From: Streptomyces cellulosae
GTDB taxonomy: Bacteria > Actinomycetota > Actinomycetes > Streptomycetales > Streptomycetaceae
Direction of reading: 5' to 3'
Length of the DNA stretch: 64,000 nucleotides
NCBI RefSeq assembly: GCF_000721105.1
Contig: NZ_JOEV01000031.1
Span: 62,001 to 126,000, forward strand
Positions within the stretch are counted from its first letter, which is position 1. Every line of letters starts with the position of its first letter. The position numbers were made by a program, and so were the translations under genes. Shown one piece after another: positions 38,082 through 50,976 of the stretch. The notes beneath the pieces were generated by a model. It had not been told where the DNA came from. It was given only the letters and a program-made list of their open reading frames with translations, and made no database searches.

Positions 38082-39182
38082 ATGCCGACCATGGCCGACG
38101 TCGCCCGCAGCGCCGGTGTGTCGGTGGCGACCGTCTCGCACGTCCTCAACGACACCCGGCCGGTGCTGCCCCACACCCGCCAGGCCGTACTGGATGCCAT
38201 CGAGGAGCTCGGCTACACGCCCAACACGCTCGCCCGCTCCCTGGTGACCTCGCGGACGCGGTCCATCGGCCTCGCGGTGTCGGCGATCAGCAACCCCTAC
38301 TTCACCGAGATCCTCCAGGGCGTCGAGGCCGGCGCCCTGGAGCACGGCTACAGCCTGCTCATCGCCGATCCGCACGACGATCCGGAGCACGAACGCAAGG
38401 TCGCCCAGCTCCTGCACGAGCGGCGGGTGGACGGCATGATCGTCGCGCCCTCCGCGGACCCGCGCGAGCTGGTCGCCTATCTGGGCCGTCATGACGTGCC
38501 GGCCGTGTTCCTGGACCGGGTGGTCGACTCCCCTGAGGACGGCACTCCGCGCTTCGACCAGGTCTGCGCCGACAGCGCCGAGCCGACGGCCGAACTGGTC
38601 ACCCATCTCGCCGGTCTCGGCCACCGCCGGATCGCCCTGGTCGCGGGCCGGCCCGGGCTGAGCACGACCGGCGAGCGGATCACCGGCTACCGCCACGGCC
38701 TCGCCGCCGCCGGACTCCCCTACGACGAACGTCTGGTGGTCCACGGCGACTCGGAGTCGGCCGGCGGGCAACGCGCCACGGCTGCCCTGCTCTCCCTCGC
38801 CGCGCCACCCACCGCACTCGTCACCGCCAACAACACGATGACGCTCGGTGCCCTGCGCGCGCTGCGTGAGCGTGGCCTGTCCGTGCCCGGCGACATCGCG
38901 CTGTGCTGCTTCGACGACTTCGCCTGGGCCGACCTGTTCACTCCCCGGCTCACCGCCATCGCCCAGCCCAGCAAGGAGATCGGCGCGCAGGCGGTCCGGG
39001 TGCTCCTGGAACGTCTGGCCGCGCCGGGGCGGCCCGCCCGGACCGTACGGCTGGCCTGCACCTTCGTCCACCGCACGTCATGCGGCTGCACCGGTGAGCC
39101 GGAGCGGCACGGGCAGCGCAGGCGACCTCTGCGGTCCGGGGGAGCCGCACCGTCGTCGCAGGCCCCGCCGCAGTCCCAGTAA
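38082..39182 (+). CDS. LacI-family sugar-responsive repressor
   Basis: 366 aa. N-terminal LacI helix-turn-helix ('TMADVARSAGVSVATVSHVLNDTRPVLPHTRQAVLDAIEELGYTPNTLARSL') and periplasmic-binding-like effector domain ('RSIGLAVSAISNPYFTEILQGVE', 'CCFDDFAWADLFTPRLTAIAQPSKEIG'). The effector is unknown; the adjacent PfkB-type kinase suggests fructose or a related sugar. AGGAG lies 7 bases before ATG 38082. The last ~30 residues are a disordered Arg/Pro/Gln tail. Confidence 0.92.
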   Translation: MPTMADVARSAGVSVATVSHVLNDTRPVLPHTRQAVLDAIEELGYTPNTLARSLVTSRTRSIGLAVSAISNPYFTEILQGVEAGALEHGYSLLIADPHDDPEHERKVAQLLHERRVDGMIVAPSADPRELVAYLGRHDVPAVFLDRVVDSPEDGTPRFDQVCADSAEPTAELVTHLAGLGHRRIALVAGRPGLSTTGERITGYRHGLAAAGLPYDERLVVHGDSESAGGQRATAALLSLAAPPTALVTANNTMTLGALRALRERGLSVPGDIALCCFDDFAWADLFTPRLTAIAQPSKEIGAQAVRVLLERLAAPGRPARTVRLACTFVHRTSCGCTGEPERHGQRRRPLRSGGAAPSSQAPPQSQ

Positions 39183-39248
39183 GCCCTGCCCTCCGCGCAG
39201 CCCCAACGCAGCCCCAACCCCCTCGCAACCCGAGAGAGGAACCGTCTC

Positions 39249-40157
39249 GTGATCGTCGTCGCCGGTGAAGCCCTGATCGACCTGGTACCGCAGGGCACAG
39301 GCGCCCTCGCGAGCCTGCAGCCGGCGCTCGGCGGCGGCCCCTACAACACGGCCGTGGCCCTCGGCCGGCTCGGCTCCCCCACAGCCTTCTGCTCCCGCGT
39401 CTCCGAGGACGCCTTCGGGGAGGCCCTGCTCGACGGTCTGCGTCGGGCGGGGGTGGACGTGTCGGACGTACAGCGCGGCACCGAGCCGACCACCCTCGCC
39501 GTCGCCACGATCGACGCGCACGGGTCGGCCGCCTACTCCTTCTACGTCGACGGCACCGCCGACCGGCTGTTCACCGCGCCCGCGGGACTTCCCGAGGGAA
39601 CCCGGGCGGTGTCCTTCGGCACCTGCTCCCTGGTTCTGGAGCCGGGGGCGAGCGCCTACGAGGACCTGATGCGGACGGCGGCCGCGCAGGGCGTGTTCAC
39701 CGCGCTCGATCCGAACATCCGGGCCGGGCTGATCCCCGACGCGGACGCCTACCGGGCCCGGTTCAAGAGCTGGCTGCCGTCGGTGTCGCTGCTCAAACTC
39801 TCCGAGGAGGACGCCCTGTGGCTGGGCGGCACCCCGCGCGAGTGGCTGGCCTCCGGGCCCTCGGCCGTCGTGATCACCCAGGGCGGCGACGGACTGACCG
39901 TCTTCACCCGCGACGGGGCGGTGCACTCCGTGCCGGGCGAGAAGGTCGACGTCGTGGACACGATCGGCGCGGGCGACACCGTGAACGCGGCCCTGCTGCA
40001 CGGTCTCCTGGCCAGGGACGCCCTGTCCCCGCAAGCGCTCGTCGCCCTGGGCCCCGACGGCTGGACCCAGCTGCTTCGCTTCGCGGCCCGGGCGGCGGCG
40101 ATCACCTGCTCCCGAGCCGGGGCGGAGCCGCCGTACGCCCACGAGCTGGAGAGCTGA
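39249..40157 (+). CDS. PfkB-family carbohydrate kinase (probable fructokinase)
   Basis: 302 aa, ribokinase fold. 'GGGPYNTAVALGRLGSPTAFCSRVSEDAFG' is the N-terminal sugar-binding signature; 'DTIGAGDTVNAALLHGL' contains the catalytic Asp and anion hole. The closest bacterial type is fructokinase. GTG 39249 follows AGAGAGGAAC. Downstream of the LacI gene by 66 bases, likely one operon under the operator at 37994. Confidence 0.88.
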   Translation: MIVVAGEALIDLVPQGTGALASLQPALGGGPYNTAVALGRLGSPTAFCSRVSEDAFGEALLDGLRRAGVDVSDVQRGTEPTTLAVATIDAHGSAAYSFYVDGTADRLFTAPAGLPEGTRAVSFGTCSLVLEPGASAYEDLMRTAAAQGVFTALDPNIRAGLIPDADAYRARFKSWLPSVSLLKLSEEDALWLGGTPREWLASGPSAVVITQGGDGLTVFTRDGAVHSVPGEKVDVVDTIGAGDTVNAALLHGLLARDALSPQALVALGPDGWTQLLRFAARAAAITCSRAGAEPPYAHELES

Positions 40158-40205
40158 GAGGGCTCACAGGGCTGACACAGGGCTGAGAGACGGCAGCGGA
40201 GACGG

Positions 40206-40239
40206 GCGGCGCCCCGCGGGAGTTCCCGCGGGGCGCCGC
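40206..40239. terminator. Bidirectional terminator between the kinase gene and uvrA
   Basis: A 15-bp stem (40206-40220 with 40225-40239) with an AGTT loop, between convergent genes. Confidence 0.8.
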
Positions 40240-40314
40240 TGTGGCTGGTCCGGTCCGGACGTGCCGTGCGCCGACCGGCGCTGACAGGGCGCCGGCCTGC
40301 GTGTTCCGCTCGGC

Positions 40315-43359
<3,045 letters not shown>

Positions 43360-43415
43360 GCCGGTCCGCACCTTTCTTGAGAGAAGTGACAGGGGCGAGG
43401 CCCCCGTATTTTCTC

Positions 43416-43438
43416 AGACTAGGGGGAGCCACTGACAA
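43416..43438 (-). promoter_or_regulatory. PafBC-type damage promoter of uvrA
   Basis: Minus strand: TTGTCAGTGGC, six bases, TAGTCT: an exact -35-side match and a TAnnnT -10. The leader to GTG 43359 would be about 50 bases. Confidence 0.88.
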
Positions 43439-43582
43439 CGCCGGTCGGATTCCCGGATGCATAACAATCCCCGGCTCTCCAGCATGCCCGACGCCACACT
43501 CGACCCTATAGCACGCACATTCGATTTACGGCACCCGTTCACCACCTTCACCCAAAGGTGTGGCGCGGCTAATGTCAGCCCC

Positions 43583-44272
43583 ATGATGGATCATGCTCAT
43601 GATCTGGCGTCTGTACGGGACGCGACCGAGCGGCTGCTCACCGCAGTCGCCGAACTGGACAACGCGTCGGTGGCCGAGCCGTCACGACTCCCCCGCTGGA
43701 CCCGGGGCCACGTCCTGGCCCATCTCTCCCGGAACGCCGACGCCCTCGTGAACGTCCTGCAGGGGCGTCCGATGTACGCCTCCCCCGAGGCCCGGGACGG
43801 CGACATTGAGCGGGACGCCCCGCGCCCCCTCGACGTGCAGCTCGCCGACCTGCGGGACAGCGCGGCCCGCTTCCAGGAGGCCGGGGCCGTGCCGGCGGAC
43901 TGGTCGCGCACGGTCGAGCTGCGGGGCGGGGTCACCGACTCGGCGTCCCGGGTGCCGTTCCGGCGGTGGATCGAGTTGGAACTGCATCACGTGGACCTCG
44001 GCATCGGATACGAACTGGAGGATCTCCCGGAGGAGTTCACCCAGCGCGAGACCGAGTTCCTGACCGAGCGGTTCACCGGGCATCCCGATGTGCCCCCGAC
44101 GCATCTGACGGACGGCACGCGCGCGTGGAGCACGGGTCGCCGGGAGACGAGTACCCCCGAGATCACCGTCACCGGTTCCGCCCCCGAGCTGCTCGGCTGG
44201 CTCTGCGGCCGCCGCGACGGCTCCGGTCTGACCGTGACCGCCGGCCCGCTGCCGGTGCTCCCTCCGCTGTAG
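43583..44272 (+). CDS. Maleylpyruvate isomerase family, mycothiol-dependent-type protein
   Basis: 229 aa. The DinB/MDMPI N-terminal helical domain ('ATERLLTAVAELD...LPRWTRGHVLAHLSRNADALVNVLQG') with the first metal His, and the C-terminal 'RWIELELHHVDLGIGYELEDLP' motif with the other ligands. Family members are mycothiol-dependent isomerases or S-transferases; the real substrate is unknown. ATG 43583, with ATG 43586 next to it. Divergent from uvrA. Confidence 0.88.
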   Translation: MMDHAHDLASVRDATERLLTAVAELDNASVAEPSRLPRWTRGHVLAHLSRNADALVNVLQGRPMYASPEARDGDIERDAPRPLDVQLADLRDSAARFQEAGAVPADWSRTVELRGGVTDSASRVPFRRWIELELHHVDLGIGYELEDLPEEFTQRETEFLTERFTGHPDVPPTHLTDGTRAWSTGRRETSTPEITVTGSAPELLGWLCGRRDGSGLTVTAGPLPVLPPL

Positions 44273-44318
44273 CACTCGGCCGGGCTCGGGACCGCTCCCC
44301 CGCTATAGGCTGGCCGCC

Positions 44319-44975
44319 ATGACGTACAGCGGACAGGTGACGGTCGGCGGCCCGGCGGACGTGCACGAGCTCAAGGACCTGATGATCACGAAGATCGCCG
44401 TCGGACCGATGGACAACAACGCCTATCTGCTGCGCTGCCGGGCCACGGACGAGCAATTGCTGATCGACGCGGCCAACGACGCGCACACGCTGCTCGGCAC
44501 GATCGGTGAGGACGGCATCGCCTCCGTCGTCACCACGCACCAGCACGGCGACCACTGGCAGGCGCTCGCCGAGATCGTCGCGGTCACACGGGCGCGGACG
44601 TACGCCGGCCGCGACGACGCCGACGGCATCCCCGTGCCGACCGACGTCCTGGTGGACGACGGCGACACCATCCGCGTGGGGCGCGTGGAACTCACCGCGC
44701 GCCACCTGGTCGGACACACGCCCGGTTCGATCGCCCTCGTCTACGACGACCCGCACGGGCATCCGCACGTGTTCACCGGCGACTGCCTCTTCCCCGGCGG
44801 TGTGGGCAACACCCGCAAGGACCCGAAGGCGTTCGCCAGCCTGATCCACGACGTCGAGACGAAGATCTTCGACGCGCTCCCGGACGAGACCTGGGTCTAC
44901 CCGGGGCATGGCGACGACACGACGCTGGGCGCGGAGCGCCCTCATCTGCCGGAGTGGCACGCCCGCGGGTGGTGA
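44319..44975 (+). CDS. Metallo-beta-lactamase-fold hydrolase (glyoxalase II-like)
   Basis: 218 aa. Metal motif 'TTHQHGDHW' (HxHxDH), then 'HLVGHTPGSIALV', 'FTGDCLFPGGVGNT' and 'VYPGHGDDTTLG' supply the remaining ligands. Likely a thioester hydrolase, perhaps of mycothiol adducts given the preceding gene (46-base gap). A -10-like TATAGG lies 9 bases before ATG 44319, suggesting a leaderless message. Confidence 0.88.
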   Translation: MTYSGQVTVGGPADVHELKDLMITKIAVGPMDNNAYLLRCRATDEQLLIDAANDAHTLLGTIGEDGIASVVTTHQHGDHWQALAEIVAVTRARTYAGRDDADGIPVPTDVLVDDGDTIRVGRVELTARHLVGHTPGSIALVYDDPHGHPHVFTGDCLFPGGVGNTRKDPKAFASLIHDVETKIFDALPDETWVYPGHGDDTTLGAERPHLPEWHARGW

Positions 44976-45337
44976 GTGTGGCGCTGAGCGTCGGCGGTGC
45001 GGCGGCCCGAGCGGCAGGTGGGCGCGAGGTGGTGCGTGCGGGCATCGGCCCATAAGACGCACGCCCCGCGCACGCGCCCCGTGTGAACCGTTCACACGCG
45101 CCGGTGTCACGCGCGCGCTCCCCGCGTACCTTGTTGCGCAGTCAACTGGAAGCAGCCCCGCACAGGATGACGGCTCCTGCGCGGTACGGGCCGCCGGTCT
45201 TTCGATCCCCGCCCTCGACCGGCGGCCCCGGCGTCCCTCCTGCCACGTGTTCACAAGAACGCAACACGGTTCCCAGTATGCGGACAATTCCCGTTGTGAC
45301 CTCGACAAACGGGACGGTCGGCTGTCAATCTCCCGCC
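44976..45337. other. Intergenic region upstream of an amino-acid transporter
   Basis: 362 bases with no convincing gene. It holds a 19-bp odd palindrome (45080-45098) and a weaker inverted repeat (CCCGTT 45290-45295 with AACGGG 45308-45313) near the lipoprotein start. Promoter elements are not clear. Confidence 0.5.
45080..45098. promoter_or_regulatory. Operator-like palindrome upstream of the ABC transporter
   Basis: CGTGTGAAC and GTTCACACG around one central base. Nine perfect pairs, typical of a dimeric repressor site, ~240 bases before the substrate-binding protein gene. Regulator unknown. Confidence 0.45.
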
Positions 45338-46222
45338 ATGCATCCTGCCCCGCGCGTGCTCCACCGCGCCGTCGCCGCCGCGACCATAGCCCTGCTCGCC
45401 ACCGCCGTCGGCTGTGCTCCGCAGCCGGAGGAGAAGGCCACCGGCGCCGCTTCGGCGTCGGCCGGGGCGACCTGCGCCAAGGGCAAGCTGGCCACCAAGT
45501 CCTCCGGCAAGCTGACCGTCGCCACCGACGAGCCCGCGTACGAGCCGTGGTTCAAGGACGGCAAGCCGGCCAACGGCAAGGGCTTCGAGTCGGCGGTCGC
45601 GTACGCCGTGGCGAAGCAGCTCGGCTATGACAGGAGTGCCGTCGTCTGGCAGAGCGTCCCCTTCAACAAGGCCTTCGCGCCCGGTGAGAAAACGTTCGAC
45701 TTCGACATCAACCAGGTGTCGATCAGCGAGGAGCGCAAGAAGGCCGTCGACTTCTCGTCCGGCTACTACGACGTGCGCCAGGCGGTCATCGCGCTCAAGG
45801 GCACCAAGGCCGCGAAGGCGACGAGCATCGCGGACCTGAAGGGTCTCAAGCTGGGCGCACAGGTCGGCACGACCAGCCTCGACTACATCGACGACCTGGT
45901 GAAGCCGACGCGGCAGGCCGCCGTCTACGCCAAGAACGACCAGGCCAAGTCCGCGCTGAAGAACGGCCAGGTCGACGCCATCGTCACCGACCTGCCGACC
46001 GCGTTCTACATCACCGCGGCCGAGGTGACGGACGCCAAGATCGTGGGTCAGTTCGAGAACCAGGGCGGCACTCCGGAGCAGTTCGGGCTCGTGCTCGACA
46101 AAGGCAGCGCGCTCACCTCGTGCGTGACGGACGCCGTGGACGCCCTGCGCAAGGACGGCACCCTGGCGAAGCTGGACAAGCAGTGGCTGTCCGAGGCCGT
46201 CGACGCCCCGGTGCTCAAGTGA
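45338..46222 (+). CDS. Amino-acid ABC transporter substrate-binding lipoprotein
   Basis: 294 aa. Lipoprotein signal with lipobox 'TAVGC' (Cys ~26), then a family 3 extracellular solute-binding domain ('KLTVATDEPAYEPWFKDGKPANGKGFESAVAYAVAKQLGYD', 'DFDINQVSISEERKKAVDFSSGYYDV'). Polar amino acid uptake type; exact ligand unknown. ATG 45338. The stop overlaps the permease (GTGA). Confidence 0.93.
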   Translation: MHPAPRVLHRAVAAATIALLATAVGCAPQPEEKATGAASASAGATCAKGKLATKSSGKLTVATDEPAYEPWFKDGKPANGKGFESAVAYAVAKQLGYDRSAVVWQSVPFNKAFAPGEKTFDFDINQVSISEERKKAVDFSSGYYDVRQAVIALKGTKAAKATSIADLKGLKLGAQVGTTSLDYIDDLVKPTRQAAVYAKNDQAKSALKNGQVDAIVTDLPTAFYITAAEVTDAKIVGQFENQGGTPEQFGLVLDKGSALTSCVTDAVDALRKDGTLAKLDKQWLSEAVDAPVLK

Positions 46223-47132
46223 CGCTCGCCAAGGAGGAGTCCGGTCAGGAGGGCGCCGACGGCAACGGCGACATGACGGCCGGCGGCGGCGGATACACCC
46301 CGTCGCAGCGCCGGATCGAACGCGAGGCCTACAAGCGCGCCCGCTCCCGCCGCGCCACGGCCATCGCCGCCCTCTCCACCCTGGCCACCGGTGCCGTCCT
46401 CTATCTGGTCGTCGTCAACGCGCCCGGCTGGCAGCGCACCAAGGAGACGTTCTTCAACGGGCAGTACGCGCGCGAGGCGCTGCCCAAGGTCCTCGAAGGG
46501 CTGTGGCTCAACGTCCGGCTGCTGCTGATCTGCGGCGTCGCCGTGCTGATCCTCGGCATGCTCATCGCCATCGCCCGCACCCTGCGCGGCCCGGTCTTCT
46601 TCCCCCTGCGGGTCCTGGCCGCCGCCTACACCGACTTCTTCCGCGGACTGCCGCTCATCATCAACCTGATGATCGTGGTCCTCGGTGTCCCCGCGCTACG
46701 GCTGCAGGGCGTGACCGTCGACCCGGTGCTGCTGGGCGGCACGGCGCTCACCCTCACGTACTCGGCCTACGTCGCCGAGGTGTTCCGCGCCGGCATCGAG
46801 TCCGTCCACCCCTCCCAGCGCGCCGCGGCCCGCTCGCTCGGCCTCAACAACCGGCAGGCGCTGCGGTACGTCGTCCTGCCGCAGGCCGTGCGCCGCCAGG
46901 TGCCTCCCCTGCTGAACGACCTGGTGTCGCTGCAGAAGGACACCGGACTCGTGTCGATCGGCGGCGCGATCGACGCCGTACGGGCCGCGGACATCATCGT
47001 GGGCCGCAGCCTCAACTACACGCCGTACATCGTCGCGGGCCTGGTCTTCGTGGCGCTGACGATCCCGATGACACGGTTCACGGACTGGGTGACGGCCCGG
47101 ATGGACCGGCGCCGGGCCCAGGGAGGAACGCT

Positions 47133-47136
<4 letters not shown>
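46219..47136 (+). CDS. Amino-acid ABC transporter permease
   Basis: 305 aa. HisM/GlnP family with the EAA loop visible as 'EVFRAGIESVHPSQRAAARSLGLNNRQALRYVVLPQAVR'. One N-terminal helix (residues ~50-70) follows a ~45-residue charged cytoplasmic segment, then about five core helices. GTG 46219 overlaps the binding-protein stop. Coupled to the ATPase that follows. Confidence 0.93.
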
Positions 47137-47885
<749 letters not shown>

Positions 47886-47918
47886 GGAGCCGTTCGGCGC
47901 GTCCGGAAACGTAAACGC

Positions 47919-48392
47919 TTACGCGTTCCCCTGCCCCGCCCCCGTCAGCGTCGCGACCCGCTCGACCCCGAAGGCGTACCCCTGCACCCCGCACCCGGCG
48001 ATGACGCCGTCGGCGCGCAGGGAGACGTACGAGTGGTGCCGGAAGGACTCGCGCTGGTGGATGTTGGAGATGTGGACCTCCACCACCGGAAGTCCGTCAC
48101 AGGTGTTGAGCGCGTCCAGGATCGCCACCGAGGTGTGCGAGTAGGCGCCGGGGTTGATCACGATCCCGCAGTGATGGAGCCGCGCCTCGTGGATCCAGTC
48201 GACCAACTCGCCCTCGTGGTTGGACTGCCGGAAGTCCACCGTGCCGCCATGCGCCGCCGCCGCCTTGGCGCACAGGGCCTCGACGTCGGCGAGGGTGTCG
48301 GAGCCGTAGATCTCCGGCTGGCGCTGGCCGAGCAAATTCAGGTTGGGGCCGTTGAGGATCATGATCGGGGCGTTGGCCAGGGTACGGGGCAC
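47919..48392 (-). CDS. aroQ: Type II 3-dehydroquinate dehydratase
   Basis: 157 aa. '[25 protein letters not shown]' (catalytic Tyr in the flexible loop), '[17 protein letters not shown]', '[17 protein letters not shown]' and '[20 protein letters not shown]' (catalytic His) are all intact. Shikimate pathway or quinate use. GTG 48392 lies four bases after GGAGGA; upstream extension is not conserved. Convergent with the transporter genes. Confidence 0.96.
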   Translation of the reverse strand: MPRTLANAPIMILNGPNLNLLGQRQPEIYGSDTLADVEALCAKAAAAHGGTVDFRQSNHEGELVDWIHEARLHHCGIVINPGAYSHTSVAILDALNTCDGLPVVEVHISNIHQRESFRHHSYVSLRADGVIAGCGVQGYAFGVERVATLTGAGQGNA

Positions 48393-48495
48393 GGTTCCTC
48401 CGGTCCGTTCGGGGCGGGGCGATCCATCGGGGACCGCTGCTCGGACCCGGTTTATCACGGTGCGCGCGGGGGGCCACGGCTCGTACCCTCACCGG

Positions 48496-49542
48496 ATGAC
48501 GCCACCCGCCTGTCCCGCCAAGCCCTCCGCCGGCGACCGCATTGCCGTGGTCTCGCCCGCCGCCGGCCTGCCCGGCCTCTTCCCGCGCCCCTACGAGCTG
48601 GGCCTCGAGCGGCTGCGCAAGGAGTACGGACTCGAACCCGTCGAGTACCCGGCGACCCGCTCGATGGACTCGACACCGCGGGAACGGGCCGACGACCTCC
48701 ACGCGGCCTTCGCCGATCCGGACATCAAGGCGGTGGTCGCCTCCATCGGCGGCGACGACCAGATCACCGTACTGCCACTGCTGGACCGGGAGTTGATCCG
48801 GGCGAACCCGAAGCCTTTCTTCGGAATGAGCGACAACACCAACCTGCTCGCGTACTTGTACAACACCGGGATCGTCGGCTATTACGGGGCGTCCGTGATG
48901 GTCGAGCTGGGCCGGCCCGGTGCCATGCACCCGCAGACCGCCGAGTCCCTGCGGGCGGCGCTCTTCACCACGGGTGCTTACGAGTTGAAGCCGGCCGAGC
49001 ACTGGACCGACGTCCACCGCGACTGGGCGGACCCCGCGACCTTCGACGGTGAACCGCAGACCCGCCCCGGCACCGGATGGACCTGGCTGAACGCCGGCCG
49101 CGTAATCGAGGGGCGCAGTTGGGGCGGCTGTCTGGAGATCGTCGGCGGGCTGCTGATGGCGGACCGGGAGATCTCCCACGACCTGTCGGTGTACGACGGC
49201 GGAGTGCTGTTCCTGGAGACCTCGGAGGAGCTGCCGAGCGGCGAGGAGGTCTTCCGCACGCTGCGCGCGATGGGCGAGCGCGGGCTGCTCCAGCGCTTCT
49301 CCGCCCTCCTGATGGGCCGCCCGAAGGCCTGGTCCTTCGAGCACCCCAACAGCCCTGAAGAGGCCGCGCGTTACGCCGCCGACCAGCGCGAGGCCGTACT
49401 GCGCGCCACGCGCGCGTACACCCCCGGCATCACGATCGTCTTCGACGTCGACTTCGGGCACACCGATCCACAACTCGTCATCCCCTACGGCGGCACGGTG
49501 CGCGTCGACGGTCCCTCCCGGCGCATCACCGTCACCTACTGA
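48496..49542 (+). CDS. S66-family LD-carboxypeptidase / MccF-like protein
   Basis: 348 aa. Peptidase S66: 'GDRIAVVSPAAGLPGLFP' N-terminus, nucleophile Ser in 'FFGMSDNTNLL', Glu/His partners in 'EGRSWGGCLEIV' and 'DFGHTDPQLVIPYG'. Members trim murein tetrapeptides or, as MccF, hydrolyse microcin C-like toxic peptidyl adenylates. The latter group is longer, like this one, so self-immunity type activity is possible. A TACCCT sequence lies 6 bases before ATG 48496 (possible leaderless start). Confidence 0.88.
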   Translation: MTPPACPAKPSAGDRIAVVSPAAGLPGLFPRPYELGLERLRKEYGLEPVEYPATRSMDSTPRERADDLHAAFADPDIKAVVASIGGDDQITVLPLLDRELIRANPKPFFGMSDNTNLLAYLYNTGIVGYYGASVMVELGRPGAMHPQTAESLRAALFTTGAYELKPAEHWTDVHRDWADPATFDGEPQTRPGTGWTWLNAGRVIEGRSWGGCLEIVGGLLMADREISHDLSVYDGGVLFLETSEELPSGEEVFRTLRAMGERGLLQRFSALLMGRPKAWSFEHPNSPEEAARYAADQREAVLRATRAYTPGITIVFDVDFGHTDPQLVIPYGGTVRVDGPSRRITVTY

Positions 49543-49602
49543 CGCGGGCCGCGACCCCGTGCGCCCCCGTAACCGGCGATCACCGTGGGTAGTTGAAGCG
49601 GC

Positions 49603-50934
49603 ATGCACGACGTACGCTCCGTAAGGGCACCCTCCATGCTGCGGCTCGCGGCCGCCTCGCTCGCCGGGACGGCCATCGAGTTCTACGACTTCTTCGTCTA
49701 CGGGACCGCGGCGGCGCTGGTCCTGGGGCCGCTGTTCTTCCCGACGTTCTCGCCGGTGGCGGGGACACTGGCCGCCTTCGGGACCTTCGGCGTGGGGTTC
49801 GTCGCGCGCCCGCTCGGCTCGGTGCTGTTCGGGCACATCGGGGACCGCCACGGGCGTCGGCCGGTCCTGGTCGCCTCACTGCTGTTGACGGGCGCCTCCA
49901 CGGTGGCGGTCGGCTGTGTCCCGACGTACGACACGATCGGCGTGACCGCTCCGGTGCTGCTGCTGGTGCTGCGTTTTCTGCAGGGGCTGGGACTGGGCGG
50001 GGAATGGGGCGGGGCAGTGCTGCTGACCGCGGAGCACGCACCCGCCGAGCGGCGCGGCCTGTGGTCCAGCTTCCCGCAGGTGGGCCCCGCACTGGGCTTC
50101 CTGCTCGCCAACGGTGTGGTGCTGGCACTGTCGTCGACGCTGTCCGAGGCGCAGTTCGCCCAGTGGGGCTGGCGGGTGCCGTTCTGGGCGGCAGGGGTGC
50201 TGGCCGTGGCCGGGCTGTGGCTGCGGTCCTCGCTCACCGAGAGCCCCGGTTTCCTCGACCTCGACGACCACGCGCGCATGCCTTTCGTCGAGGTGGTGCG
50301 CGGCCACTGGCGACTCGTCCTGCTGACGGCCGGCGCGCTCTCGGTCGGATACGCGATCTTCTACGCCGTCACGACCTGGTCCCTCGCCTACGCGACGGAA
50401 CGCCTCGGCGTCAGCCGTACCGTCACGCTGACCTGCATCATGGCCGCGGTGCTGGTGAAGGGCTCGCTCACGCCGGTGGCGGCGCTGCTCGGCGACCGCT
50501 ACGGGCGGCGGCCCCTGTGCCTGGCCGGATGCGCGGCGGCCGCTGTGTGGATGTTCCCGATGGTCGCGCTCCTCGCGACCGGTGAGCCGTTGCCGATGTT
50601 CCTCGGTTTCCTGGGGGCGATGCTCGCGTTCATCACGATGTTCGCCGTGATCGCCGCGTATCTGCCGGAGTTGTACGAGCCCCGGGTGCGCTGCACGGGC
50701 GCCGCGGTCGGCTACAACCTCGGCGGGGTGGTCGGCGGCGCGCTCACGCCGATCGTCGCGACGGCGCTGGTCGAGCAGGGCGGACGGGTGCCGTGGGGCG
50801 TGGGGGCGTATCTGACGGGGGTCGCGCTGCTGAGCCTGGGGTGCTTCGCGCTGCTCCCGGAGACGCGGCCGGTACCGGCGGTGGCACATCCGGTACAACC
50901 CGTACAACCGGCACCGGAGACGGCCACGGACTGA
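49603..50934 (+). CDS. MFS transporter, metabolite:H+ symporter (MHS) family
   Basis: 443 aa, 12 membrane helices. 'GTAIEFYDFFVYGTAAALVLGPLFFP' and 'RPLGSVLFGHIGDRHGRRPVL' are the MHS/KgtP-ShiA hallmarks, followed by 'LGLGGEWGGAVLLTAEHAP'. Imports an organic acid or betaine-like substrate with protons. aroQ two genes away makes a shikimate-type substrate conceivable, but this is only context. ATG 49603. Downstream lies a decayed antiporter fragment. Confidence 0.9.
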   Translation: MHDVRSVRAPSMLRLAAASLAGTAIEFYDFFVYGTAAALVLGPLFFPTFSPVAGTLAAFGTFGVGFVARPLGSVLFGHIGDRHGRRPVLVASLLLTGASTVAVGCVPTYDTIGVTAPVLLLVLRFLQGLGLGGEWGGAVLLTAEHAPAERRGLWSSFPQVGPALGFLLANGVVLALSSTLSEAQFAQWGWRVPFWAAGVLAVAGLWLRSSLTESPGFLDLDDHARMPFVEVVRGHWRLVLLTAGALSVGYAIFYAVTTWSLAYATERLGVSRTVTLTCIMAAVLVKGSLTPVAALLGDRYGRRPLCLAGCAAAAVWMFPMVALLATGEPLPMFLGFLGAMLAFITMFAVIAAYLPELYEPRVRCTGAAVGYNLGGVVGGALTPIVATALVEQGGRVPWGVGAYLTGVALLSLGCFALLPETRPVPAVAHPVQPVQPAPETATD

Positions 50935-50940
50935 GCGCGG

Positions 50941-50972
50941 GTGCGTAAGCGATTACGCAGGCGTTTACGCAC
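50941..50972. promoter_or_regulatory. Nested operator-like palindromes
   Basis: GTGCGTAA (50941-50948) with TTACGCAC (50965-50972), and inside it GCGTAA-GCGA-TTACGC (50943-50958). Three TTACGC-type half sites within 32 bases, similar to the CGTAAACG element at 37994. It follows the MHS gene and abuts the antiporter remnant. Confidence 0.55.
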
Positions 50973-50976
50973 CGGC

